This document shows positions 7,060 to 13,803 of a stretch of DNA of 20,219 nucleotides, in pieces; positions within the stretch are counted from its first letter, which is position 1; each line of letters opens with the position of its first letter. Below the pieces are notes generated by a model. The model saw only the letters and a list, made by a program, of their open reading frames with translations. It did no database searches and had not been told where the DNA came from. A program made the translations under genes and the position numbers. The stretch comes from Clostridiales bacterium UBA3953 (GTDB taxonomy: Bacteria; Bacillota; Clostridia; Oscillospirales; CAG-272). Location: positions 1 to 20,219 of the forward strand of contig DGDL01000051.1 in NCBI GenBank assembly GCA_002385415.1, written 5' to 3'.

Positions 7060-8382
7060 ATGGAATCGCTTTGGGAGAAAACGGCGTCTCAGCGCAGCTT
7101 TGACAGGCTTGAGGGGGACGCAAGCTGCGACGTTTTGATAATAGGCGGCGGACTTGCGGGCATTTTATGCGCTTATATGCTGAAGGAAGCCGGCATCGAC
7201 TATATATTGGTGGAAGCCGATAAAATCTGCAGCGGCGTCACAAAAAACACCACCGCGAAAATCACATCCCAGCACGGGCTTATATACGACAAGCTTATTC
7301 GCAAGTTCGGGGTAAAAAAGGCGGGGCTTTATCTGCGCGCAAACGAGGAGGCGCTACAGCGCTACAGAGAGCTTTGTAAGAATATCGACTGCAATTTCGA
7401 AGAAAAGGACAACATCGTATACTCGACGGGCAGCCGCACGAAAATCGACAAAGAAATCGCGGCGCTCAAGGTATTGGTCTACCCGGCAGAAAAGCTCGGC
7501 AGCCTTGAGCTTCCCTTCCCTGTCGCGGGCGCGGTCAAATTTCCTCGCCAGGCGCAGTTCAACCCGCTCGAGTTTGTCTCGGTTATATCACGGGGCCTGC
7601 GCATATATGAACAGACACCTGTCCGGGAGCTTATCGGCACAACTGCCGTGACCGAGCGCGGGAAGATATTTGCGAAAAGGATAGTCGTTGCGACACACTT
7701 TCCGTTTCTCAACAAACATGGGCTTTATTTTATTAAAATGTACCAGCACCGCTCGTATGTCATCGCACTCGAGGGCGCGCCGCAGGTAAACGGGATGTAC
7801 GTCGACGAGGCGCCGAAAGGCATGTCGTTTCGCACTTACGAGAATCTATTGCTTGTGGGCGGCGGCGACCACCGCACCGGCAAAACCGGCGGCGGATGGC
7901 AAGAGCTGCGCGATTTTGCCGCCAAACATTTTCCCGGCGCCGTTGAAAAACATCACTGGGCGACCCAGGACTGCATAACACTCGACGAAGTGCCCTATAT
8001 CGGGCGCTACTCGAAGAACACCGCAAACCTATATGTGGCTACCGGCTTCAACAAATGGGGCATGACAACCTCAATGGTGGCGGCTACGCTGCTATGTGAC
8101 ATGCTGGCCGGCAAAACCAGCCCTTATGAGGAAGTTTTCGATCCGTCGCGCTCGATTTTGCGGCCGCAGCTTGCGCTAAATGCGGCCAGCGCGGTGATAA
8201 ACATCCTGACGCCCACGTTGCCGCGCTGTCCGCACATGGGTTGTGCGCTGAAATGGAATCCCGTCGAGCGCACATGGGACTGCCCATGCCACGGTTCGCG
8301 CTTTGCCGGTGACGGAAAGCTGATAGACAACCCCGCTACCGGCGATTTGAAGTTGAGCGCGCGGCAAAAAGAACGCGACTGA
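7060..8382 (+). CDS. FAD-dependent oxidoreductase with C-terminal Rieske [2Fe-2S] domain
   Basis: The 440-residue cytosolic flavoprotein belongs to the DAO/DadA-like family fused to a Rieske domain, as in B. subtilis YhfW. The dinucleotide-binding motif is DVLIIGGGLAGILCAYML near residue 26. A second conserved FAD segment, NLYVATGFNKWGMTTSM, is near residue 325. The Rieske cluster ligands are in CPHMGC and CPCHGSRF near the C-terminus, followed by GKLIDNPATGDL. The substrate is unknown; such proteins probably pass electrons from an oxidised substrate to the cluster. The frame is open for 72 codons further upstream, but the ATG at 7060 has GGAGGG 8-9 nt upstream and starts just before the fold, so the longer version is rejected. 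It is transcribed alone, diverging from nusB and ending at a strong terminator. Confidence 0.92.
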   Translation: MESLWEKTASQRSFDRLEGDASCDVLIIGGGLAGILCAYMLKEAGIDYILVEADKICSGVTKNTTAKITSQHGLIYDKLIRKFGVKKAGLYLRANEEALQRYRELCKNIDCNFEEKDNIVYSTGSRTKIDKEIAALKVLVYPAEKLGSLELPFPVAGAVKFPRQAQFNPLEFVSVISRGLRIYEQTPVRELIGTTAVTERGKIFAKRIVVATHFPFLNKHGLYFIKMYQHRSYVIALEGAPQVNGMYVDEAPKGMSFRTYENLLLVGGGDHRTGKTGGGWQELRDFAAKHFPGAVEKHHWATQDCITLDEVPYIGRYSKNTANLYVATGFNKWGMTTSMVAATLLCDMLAGKTSPYEEVFDPSRSILRPQLALNAASAVINILTPTLPRCPHMGCALKWNPVERTWDCPCHGSRFAGDGKLIDNPATGDLKLSARQKERD

Positions 8383-8395
8383 CGAAAGGCCGACC

Positions 8396-8433
8396 AAAAA
8401 AGGTATAAACACCGCGGTGTTTATACCTTTTTT
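8396..8433. terminator. Bidirectional terminator, 38-bp perfect palindrome
   Basis: A6, then the 26-bp self-complementary core GGTATAAACACCG/CGGTGTTTATACC (8402-8427), then T6. Each strand therefore carries a GC-containing stem followed by a U-run. It lies 13 bp after the oxidoreductase stop and 16 bp after the stop of the convergent minus-strand gene, so it can end both transcripts. Confidence 0.92.
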
Positions 8434-8449
8434 ATGCATTATATTCAGC

Positions 8450-8668
8450 TTAAATAAATGTGAAAGTGAATACTATTTTAAACCCGAATATTAAATAATA
8501 TGCTACAACAGCCAGTATTATTGCTATAAGCACCTTAATTAATCTGTCTAAAGATGCTGTATCATTGTTATTGTGGGGGTTACCATATATTTTTTCAGAA
8601 TTAAGCCATGAGTTTCTTTTATTTAGCCCCTTAGTGTCAGTAGGTTCTTCAAGAAAACTGTTTGGCAT
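8450..8668 (-). CDS. Small single-span membrane protein, hypothetical
   Basis: The product is 72 residues. The first 40 or so are polar and Asn-rich (NPHNNNDTASLDRL), followed by one strong hydrophobic helix, LIKVLIAIILAVVAYYLIFG, and a short tail FKIVFTFTFI. I do not recognise a family. The ATG at 8666-8668 has only weak purine-rich sequence upstream. The same frame stays open for another 24 or so codons back to a stop near 8738 but without ATG, GTG or TTG. Either this start is used or an upstream part was lost. It sits 75 bp after the stalk-domain gene in AT-rich DNA and is probably co-transcribed with it. Confidence 0.55.
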   Translation of the reverse strand: MPNSFLEEPTDTKGLNKRNSWLNSEKIYGNPHNNNDTASLDRLIKVLIAIILAVVAYYLIFGFKIVFTFTFI

Positions 8669-8743
8669 TTGATCTTCAACTAAGTTTGTCCGATAGTAAT
8701 ACTCGTCTTTTATTTTATATGACGGTTCAGGTATATATTAGCA

Positions 8744-9400
8744 TTACATGCCAACATTAACCCATTTAACCTCATGATAATATTTTCCATTGAAATATTC
8801 GCTGAAATTAAAATCTATGATTTTTATAGTACCACTGATTGATTTTATCCCATGTATCGGTATTTCATCTTCGTCATTTGACGGATAAAAAGCTATACGG
8901 CCAGTGCTTTTAGGAGCAACTTCTTCGGATCCGCTAAATTGATAACTTATGCCATTAAAGGCAATGGTGCTTGGTTGAAGAGTTATTTCTATATCATTTT
9001 TATTAGTCACATTAAATATTGCTTCATATTTTGTGAAGAGTCTATCCACTTTCTGACATCCCACAAATTCAATTTTAACATATTGATCTTCAAAAACAAC
9101 AGTACCACTTTTTAGACCTGAAGATTGAGTCAACTTAATTGTATTAGTACTCCCATCCCAAACGGAGTTTAAACCTAAAGCTCTTGCAAAAGCACTAACC
9201 GGTATATATGCTACACCATCAATGGTAAAAGGCTCGATTTCTTTACCGGAAGAATCTTTTAATATTAACGGTGAGTCGTTTAAAGTGACTTTTATATTGC
9301 TATATAACAGCGTCTTTTTTACACTACCAGTTGAAGCAACAATTCCTACCGAGAAAACAACAGCCAACAATACGAGGATAATTGTGACACGTCTTTTCAT
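8744..9400 (-). CDS. Secreted stalk-domain (copper amine oxidase N-terminal-like) protein
   Basis: The 218-residue protein starts with a signal sequence, MKRRVTIILVLLAVVFSVG, with possible cleavage near residues 24-27. Residues 35-92 match the Firmicute stalk domain: short strand, acidic linker, then DGVAYIPVSAFARALG and VWDGSTNTIKL. The C-terminal half is predicted beta-rich (YVKIEFVGC, YEAIFNVTNKN, GRIAFYPSNDED) like an Ig/DUF4352-type sandwich. Stalk domains usually hold other domains at the cell surface. No catalytic residues are visible. The start is supported by AGGGGGAG about 8 nt upstream and a good promoter. The DNA is more AT-rich than its neighbours, suggesting a different origin. 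Confidence 0.82.
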   Translation of the reverse strand: MKRRVTIILVLLAVVFSVGIVASTGSVKKTLLYSNIKVTLNDSPLILKDSSGKEIEPFTIDGVAYIPVSAFARALGLNSVWDGSTNTIKLTQSSGLKSGTVVFEDQYVKIEFVGCQKVDRLFTKYEAIFNVTNKNDIEITLQPSTIAFNGISYQFSGSEEVAPKSTGRIAFYPSNDEDEIPIHGIKSISGTIKIIDFNFSEYFNGKYYHEVKWVNVGM

Positions 9401-9439
9401 ATCCTTGCTCCCCCTTAGTTTTATAGTAATTCACAACAT

Positions 9440-9468
9440 ATTTTACCACAAATGCTTATAATTGTCAA
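9440..9468 (-). promoter_or_regulatory. Sigma-A promoter of the stalk-domain gene
   Basis: On the minus strand, TTGACA (9463-9468) is followed after 17 bp by TAAAAT (9440-9445). The leader to the ATG at 9400 is about 33 nt and contains the strong Shine-Dalgarno site. Confidence 0.75.
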
Positions 9469-9566
9469 TGTTTGCGATTATTTCAATAAAAAAAGTAAGC
9501 CTCCCATATAATTGCGCGCTTAACAGGCTTTAATTTGATTCGCAGAAAAAGATATTATGATGTGTT

Positions 9567-9609
9567 AAAAAATCGCCGCGCCATGCCTTTCCCATTGGCA
9601 CAACGCGGC
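9567..9609 (-). terminator. Rho-independent terminator of the metallophosphoesterase gene
   Basis: Read on the minus strand, GCCGCGTTGTGCC pairs with GGCATGGCGCGGC in a 13-bp stem with three G-U pairs, loop AATGGGAAA, followed by GATTTTTTAA. It starts 7 bp after the stop codon. Confidence 0.85.
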
Positions 9610-9616
9610 ATTTTCA

Positions 9617-10582
9617 TTATCCGAGATTATTAATGTCTACAAAAACATGCTCAAGGCTACTGCCCGCCGATGAAATGCGAAGGACTGTACCGCCGTTGAG
9701 ATGTTTATTCCAATAGCAGCCCATCCCCGTTTTAAGCGAGTATGCAAGTTTAATACCCTCGTAGTTTATTACAAAGTTGTTTACATGGTCGTGACCGACA
9801 AGTATCGTATCGGTCGAGCCAACATTTTTAATAAATTCAAACTCGCCCAAATCCGCCGGATATGAGCATACCCCCTCATATTTGACGCCGAACGAATCTT
9901 TATAGCCATCGTTCCAATATTTTGTGTCATAGCTGTCAAGCGGCAAAACCGACTCGGGGTCATACTCGCTGTTCCACGCAGCCTCAAAAGCGGTGCGGAA
10001 GGCATAAATCGGTATATGCATTATTATCGCCGATTTAACACCGCCGAGCCTTTCGACTTCGCTTTTATACCATTCAAGCTGCTGTGGCAAAAGATGTGCC
10101 CACTGTCGCGAGGTTTTGCCGTCGGGATCGGTATAATCCATCGTGTCGTGGGAGTCCATCATTATTAAAGCATAGATTATTTTTCCATCTTCCTCGATGG
10201 CAATTGTATAGTTGCCGTTGCCGAGCGAGCTGTCGCCCCTTTCATAGAGACAGAACTCATGTTTTGTTATCAGCCCGACCTGGCGCTCAACCGCTTCCGG
10301 ACCGCCTTGGCTGTCATGGTTGCCCCATACCAAAGCCCACGGAATCTTATAGGAATCAAACAGTTTTGCAAATTCTCTGTATGAGTCCAAATCATTTGAG
10401 TAAGACAGGTCGCCGGAGATTGTAATAAGATCGGGTGACGTGCGTTTCACAAGCTCGTCAATCGTATATGTAAGAATTTGTTTTTCCCTGCCGCCGGATT
10501 CCCATTCTCTGCCGGTAAGCTGCGGGTCGGTGATGTTTAAAACGATAAAATCCCGATCGGGCTGTTTTTTCAAAGCGAACAT
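9617..10582 (-). CDS. Calcineurin-like metallophosphoesterase
   Basis: This is a 321-residue phosphohydrolase with a two-metal site; no signal peptide is visible, so it is probably cytosolic. The metal-binding motifs occur in order: TDPQ (near residue 18, in place of the usual DxH), ISGDLSYSND (GD near 57), WGNHDSQGG (near 90), IIMHIPIY (His near 188) and VGHDHVNNF (near 263). Replacement of the first histidine by Gln after Asp is seen in the Dcr2/purple acid phosphatase-like branch, to which the overall pattern fits. The substrate cannot be predicted. The ATG has AAAGGAT 9-10 nt upstream, and the gene has its own promoter and terminator, so it appears to be a single-gene unit. Confidence 0.9.
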   Translation of the reverse strand: MFALKKQPDRDFIVLNITDPQLTGREWESGGREKQILTYTIDELVKRTSPDLITISGDLSYSNDLDSYREFAKLFDSYKIPWALVWGNHDSQGGPEAVERQVGLITKHEFCLYERGDSSLGNGNYTIAIEEDGKIIYALIMMDSHDTMDYTDPDGKTSRQWAHLLPQQLEWYKSEVERLGGVKSAIIMHIPIYAFRTAFEAAWNSEYDPESVLPLDSYDTKYWNDGYKDSFGVKYEGVCSYPADLGEFEFIKNVGSTDTILVGHDHVNNFVINYEGIKLAYSLKTGMGCYWNKHLNGGTVLRISSAGSSLEHVFVDINNLG

Positions 10583-10652
10583 AAATTAATATCCTTTCAA
10601 GTGGGGATAATTGATGTCGGCTCTTTTTGCCAGCTTGCAACTCTGCGCTATA

Positions 10653-10681
10653 ATCATAGCTTAAAGGCAATCCTGTGTCAA
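10653..10681 (-). promoter_or_regulatory. Sigma-A promoter of the metallophosphoesterase gene
   Basis: On the minus strand, TTGACA (10676-10681) and TATGAT (10653-10658) are separated by 17 bp. The leader to the ATG at 10582 is about 65 nt. Confidence 0.75.
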
Positions 10682-10711
10682 TGCTTGGCTCCGGAAAAAG
10701 TCCGGGGAAAC

Positions 10712-10744
10712 AAAAAACTCCCGAGAACATTATGTTCCCGGGAG
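10712..10744 (-). terminator. Rho-independent terminator after tRNA-Ser
   Basis: On the minus strand CTCCCGGGAAC pairs with GTTCTCGGGAG (one G-U pair, loop ATAAT), followed by six T. It begins 3 nt after the encoded CCA of the tRNA. Confidence 0.88.
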
Positions 10745-10746
10745 CT

Positions 10747-10836
10747 TGGCGGAGAAGGAGAGATTCGAACTCTCGCGACGGTCGCCCGTCCTACACCCTT
10801 AGCAGAGGCGCCTCTTCACCACTTGAGTACTTCTCC
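10747..10836 (-). tRNA. tRNA-Ser (anticodon GCT)
   Basis: The 90-nt gene folds as a class II tRNA. The acceptor GGAGAAG pairs with CTTCTCC, the anticodon loop is CTGCTAA (GCT reads AGC/AGU), the long variable arm has GACGG/CCGTC, and the T arm is GAGAG-TTCGAAT-CTCTC. The discriminator is G and CCA is encoded. The anticodon stem contains two G-U pairs. It has its own promoter and terminator. Confidence 0.95.
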
Positions 10837-10881
10837 ACGTCGGTGAATACCGGTTTATTAACTTTTCGCACGGTACATCAA

Positions 10882-10910
10882 ATTATAGCATACTTTTTTC
10901 ATTTTTGCAA
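10882..10910 (-). promoter_or_regulatory. Sigma-A promoter of tRNA-Ser
   Basis: On the minus strand TTGCAA (10905-10910) and TATAAT (10882-10887) are spaced 17 bp apart, about 45 bp before the mature tRNA 5' end. Confidence 0.8.
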
Positions 10911-11011
10911 TAAGTAAATTATGAATTTTGTTTTAACAACATGTTGCGACGCCGGAAATACCCTGCCGCAAACCGGCCTGCCTTTTGCAGACGGGCAAAT
11001 CAGCGGCGCTG

Positions 11012-11044
11012 AAAAATGCTCCCCCTCGGTGGGGGAGCATTTTT
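11012..11044. terminator. Terminator hairpin after the solute-binding lipoprotein gene
   Basis: AAAAATGCTCCCC and GGGGAGCATTTTT form a perfect inverted repeat around a 7-nt loop. On the minus strand it directly follows the stop at 11049 with a U-run. The symmetry would allow termination in either direction, but no plus-strand gene ends here. Confidence 0.88.
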
Positions 11045-11048
11045 ACTA

Positions 11049-12533
11049 TTATCCGGTTATTTCAGCAAAGCTCTCGTTAAGTCTTTCGAGCTGTTTGAGC
11101 GCTGATTTTTCGAGCTTCTTATACATTGACGAAAAGTCGTTTTTGAAGTTGCGCAGCAGGTTCATAACCTGTTCGTTGTAGGTGCCTATCTGATAATACC
11201 AGCCGAGGTCGTATACGCGGGTGGCAAGAATGATGTCGAGCATCTCCGAGCTTTCGTTATCGCGCGTATACTTGCCTTTCAGCGCGATTTCATAATATGC
11301 CGGCGTTACAACCTTCATCGACTCTGCCGCGATGGCCTCGAGCAGAATGCCGGTGCGGTCGAGGTTCTCCTGAACTTTCGGCACGCACATAAATACCGAG
11401 TGCCACGAGCCGACGGTGTTATAGTATTCGGACTGCGCCTCGTCGTATTTCGGGTATGGCAGGATACCGAAGTCGGTTTCCATGCTGCGCAGCGACTCGA
11501 CGTCGAGCAGCAGGCGGAGGAAGAACAGCGCCTGGTTGTTGCTGAACATGTTGATTGCCGCGACGCCGTCCCAGTTCTTGCGCTGGTATGTATGGCAAAC
11601 GGCATTGTCGAAACCGACCGAGAAGTACTTTTCAAGCATGTTCACAACGCGCTCGGTGTTGAGCGTGAGCAGAATCTCGCCGTCCGGGCCGACAGTACAG
11701 CACTTGTCGCCGGTTGCGTTTATCATGCCCATAACCGTGTCGTCCCACAGCAGCGCGCCGTACAGGTCGTTGGTGTCATACTCGCCGTTGCCGTCAAGGT
11801 CGGAGTGCACCTGAACGACCGACTCGATAAACTTGTCTATTGTCCATGTGCCGTTCTTTACGAGCGAGTAATAGTCGGGCAGCCTGTAGTCGGAAACAAG
11901 CTGTTTGTTGAACATTATCGCATAAGTGGCATCGTTGTCGGCGGTGCTGATATCGCCCGTAGTGTAAAACATCCTGCCTTTTATAGTAAGGTCGGCATTT
12001 GCCTTCTGATCCCACCACGGTTTTGAAAGGTCGAGATAGTTGATTGCGTTGAGGTCTTGCAGAAAGTCGGTGCTCGCGAGCGCGCATGTGTCGTAACCGG
12101 CCATCATTGCCGCGTCATAGGCGAAATCGGCAGCGGAAACCGATCTTTTAATGGCATTGAGCGCGGTCCCGTTGTGTCCGGCAGGCTGCGGATAGTCTAC
12201 AATGTCAACCTTGTACTTTTCCTCGATATACGCATTTCTGGTAAACCGCGCGTCGTTGATAACGTCACCTGTCATCTCTGTGGCTTCAAAGTCGTTTTTA
12301 ACAACACCCGCCTCGTCGTTTGACGAAACAAGAATGGCAAACTCTGCGCCGTCAAACGTTATGTCCGGGAGATCGGGTTTAATTTCGGTTTCTCCTTCCG
12401 ACGTTTCGGCCGACAGGTCTGTGTTTTGTACATTGCCGATTTGGGTGTTTTTGTCGTTGGCACATGCGCTCACACCTGCAAGCAGAAGAGAGAGAAGCAA
12501 AATTACCGCTATTTTGCGATTTAGTCTGTCCAT
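11049..12533 (-). CDS. Extracellular solute-binding lipoprotein (ABC sugar-transporter type)
   Basis: The 494-residue lipoprotein begins MDRLNRKIAVILLLSLLLAG with lipobox VSAC, so Cys24 would be lipidated and the protein anchored outside the membrane. A low-complexity acidic linker follows (ETSEGETEIKPDLPD), then a family 1-like binding-protein fold with segments such as DLSKPWWDQKANADL, NGTWTIDKF, DLDGNGEYDTNDLYG (calcium-loop-like), DFGILPYPKYDE and GSWHSVFMCVP. These features are typical of binding proteins for oligosaccharides, but the ligand cannot be read from the sequence. The frame continues 19 codons upstream, yet the ATG at 12531-12533 has GGAG 7 nt upstream and gives a proper signal peptide. 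No permease or ATPase gene adjoins it, so it is an orphan here. Confidence 0.9.
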   Translation of the reverse strand: MDRLNRKIAVILLLSLLLAGVSACANDKNTQIGNVQNTDLSAETSEGETEIKPDLPDITFDGAEFAILVSSNDEAGVVKNDFEATEMTGDVINDARFTRNAYIEEKYKVDIVDYPQPAGHNGTALNAIKRSVSAADFAYDAAMMAGYDTCALASTDFLQDLNAINYLDLSKPWWDQKANADLTIKGRMFYTTGDISTADNDATYAIMFNKQLVSDYRLPDYYSLVKNGTWTIDKFIESVVQVHSDLDGNGEYDTNDLYGALLWDDTVMGMINATGDKCCTVGPDGEILLTLNTERVVNMLEKYFSVGFDNAVCHTYQRKNWDGVAAINMFSNNQALFFLRLLLDVESLRSMETDFGILPYPKYDEAQSEYYNTVGSWHSVFMCVPKVQENLDRTGILLEAIAAESMKVVTPAYYEIALKGKYTRDNESSEMLDIILATRVYDLGWYYQIGTYNEQVMNLLRNFKNDFSSMYKKLEKSALKQLERLNESFAEITG

Positions 12534-12580
12534 CTTCAATCTCCGATTCTGTCTTGATGTTGTTATAGTCGGTATAATAT

Positions 12581-12609
12581 ATAATATCACAGAGACAGCG
12601 TCAAGTCAA
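12581..12609 (-). promoter_or_regulatory. Sigma-A promoter of the solute-binding lipoprotein gene
   Basis: On the minus strand TTGACT (12604-12609) and TATTAT (12581-12586) are spaced by 17 bp, about 48 bp before the chosen ATG at 12533. Confidence 0.65.
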
Positions 12610-12796
12610 CCTTAATTTAGCATAATCGATGCAATTTACGTCAATAATAGCTTATTCGATACCGGCTTGCCGCTGCAATATATAAAAATTACACAAATTC
12701 CCGCCGCACCGGTTGCTGTCAAATAACATATCTAATTTTACGGATGCAGACACAGATTAGCTTCTCCGCAATCAGCTTGACGGGCGCCCACAATAT
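12610..12796. other. Intergenic core between divergent promoters, no gene seen
   Basis: The 312 bp from 12534 to 12845 hold no gene. Their two ends carry the divergent promoters listed separately. In the middle 187 bp I see no reading frame with a ribosome site, no terminator and no known RNA motif. Confidence 0.6.
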
Positions 12797-12826
12797 TTGA
12801 TATATTGGTTTTAGAAAGTATATAAC
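12797..12826 (+). promoter_or_regulatory. Sigma-A promoter of the DUF523 gene
   Basis: TTGATA (12797-12802) and TATAAC (12821-12826) are spaced by 18 bp. The start of transcription near 12833 leaves a leader of about 13 nt that holds the GAGG ribosome site. Confidence 0.65.
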
Positions 12827-12845
12827 TCTAAATTTTGAGGTTTCT

Positions 12846-13307
12846 ATGGCTGAAAATATCCTTGTAAGTGCGTGCCTGCTCGGCGCGCCATGCCGATTTG
12901 ACGGCACCCATAAGCGCTGCGAGGCGGTTTTGGCGCTCGCCTTAAACCCAAATGTAAAGCTGGTTCCGGTGTGTCCCGAGGTTTTGGGTGGTATGTCCAC
13001 CCCGCGCGAGCCTTCGGAGCGGCGCGGCAGCCGCGTTTTCTCGCGCAGCGGCGAAGACGTTACCGCAAAATTTGAGCTTGGCGCACAAAAAGCGCTTGAG
13101 GTTGCGCAAAAGCACGGCTGCAAATATGCGATATTCAAAGAGCGCAGCCCGTCGTGCGGGAAAGGCGAAATTTACGACGGCAGCTTCACGGGCAGGCTCA
13201 TTCCGGGAGACGGGATATGCACACAGCTCCTTATGAAAAACGGCATAATGGTGTTCGGCGACTCGGAGATTGACAGGCTTATTGCGGCAGCAGGTCTTTC
13301 GGACTAA
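12846..13307 (+). CDS. DUF523 (TudS-like) iron-sulfur protein
   Basis: The 153-residue protein is a complete DUF523 member. Conserved segments are VSACLLGAPCRFDG (Cys10 and Cys16), PVCPEVLGGMSTPREP (Cys43), and KERSPSCGKG (Cys104) followed by GDGICTQLL. A characterised DUF523 enzyme, the thiouracil desulfurase TudS, holds a [4Fe-4S] cluster on three cysteines and removes sulfur from thiolated bases. Cys10, Cys43 and Cys104 are plausible ligands here. Whether this protein desulfurates the same substrate is unknown. GAGG 5 nt upstream of the ATG and a promoter directly before it fix the start. It is a single-gene unit facing spoIIID. Confidence 0.9.
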   Translation: MAENILVSACLLGAPCRFDGTHKRCEAVLALALNPNVKLVPVCPEVLGGMSTPREPSERRGSRVFSRSGEDVTAKFELGAQKALEVAQKHGCKYAIFKERSPSCGKGEIYDGSFTGRLIPGDGICTQLLMKNGIMVFGDSEIDRLIAAAGLSD

Positions 13308-13337
13308 GCAAAATGCGGCAAAAAAGCGCAGCTGTGC

Positions 13338-13388
13338 CCGTCCGGTTGTCCGGCGGCGCGCGGCAGGCCGGCCGAAACCGCGGGACGG
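13338..13388. other. GC-rich stem-loop region after the DUF523 gene
   Basis: CCGTCC-GGTT at the left end can pair with AACC-(GCG)-GGACGG at the right, and inside this CCGGC can pair with GCCGG. There is no U-run, so it is not a classical terminator. It lies in the 3' untranslated part of the DUF523 transcript, before the hairpin at 13411. No coding frame is supported. Confidence 0.4.
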
Positions 13389-13410
13389 AGAATTTTCATT
13401 GCAACAGTAA

Positions 13411-13443
13411 GCGCAGGGGCTAATTTGATAGCTCCTGCGCTTT
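13411..13443 (+). terminator. Terminator of the DUF523 gene
   Basis: GCGCAGGGGCTA pairs with TAGCTCCTGCGC (one G-U pair on the plus strand, loop ATTTGA), followed by TTT and further scattered T. The short U-run makes it moderately convincing. It ends 2 bp before the stop codon of the convergent spoIIID gene. Confidence 0.6.
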
Positions 13444-13444
13444 G

Positions 13445-13732
13445 CTATTTCTTGTTTTCGAGTTTTTTACGCATCAAAAATCTGCGGCGTGTCGCTTCGC
13501 CGCCCCGAATATGCCGCTCGGCTTTGTTGCGATCCAGCACTTCGCGCGCTTTCTCATACAGTCTGGGGTTTATTTCGCGCAAAGTGGAGGTTACATCCTT
13601 ATGTACGGTTGATTTCCCTATCCCAAACCTTGCAGCCGCAAGTCTTACGGTTGCTTCATATTCAATTATGTACTCTGCAAGCAGCTCACAGCGCTCTTTT
13701 TCTCTGCCGGGATACAGGTCACTCGTCGTCAT
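13445..13732 (-). CDS. spoIIID: Stage III sporulation transcriptional regulator SpoIIID
   Basis: SpoIIID is a small DNA-binding protein that activates and represses sigma-E and sigma-K genes in the mother cell during sporulation. The 95-residue product carries its hallmark helix-turn-helix, ATVRLAAARFGIGKSTVHKD, then LREINPRLYEKAREVLD and the basic tail segment RHIRGGEATRRR, close to what I recall of the B. subtilis protein. The ATG at 13730-13732 has GAGGT 5-6 nt upstream; the frame extends 11 codons further but without support. It follows mtnA by 71 bp on the same strand. It is not beside spoIID, spoIIQ or mreB, its common neighbours. Its presence implies an endospore-forming lineage. Confidence 0.95.
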   Translation of the reverse strand: MTTSDLYPGREKERCELLAEYIIEYEATVRLAAARFGIGKSTVHKDVTSTLREINPRLYEKAREVLDRNKAERHIRGGEATRRRFLMRKKLENKK

Positions 13733-13803
13733 AATGTACCTCAACCTGACTTGTGTTTGGTACATTTATATGACGAGGCCTCCCGAGTTATTCTATTGCG
13801 CTG

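Noticed and set aside
11400..12026. A 208-codon plus-strand frame
   Set aside because: It is antisense to the solute-binding lipoprotein and lies across its conserved segments without family features.
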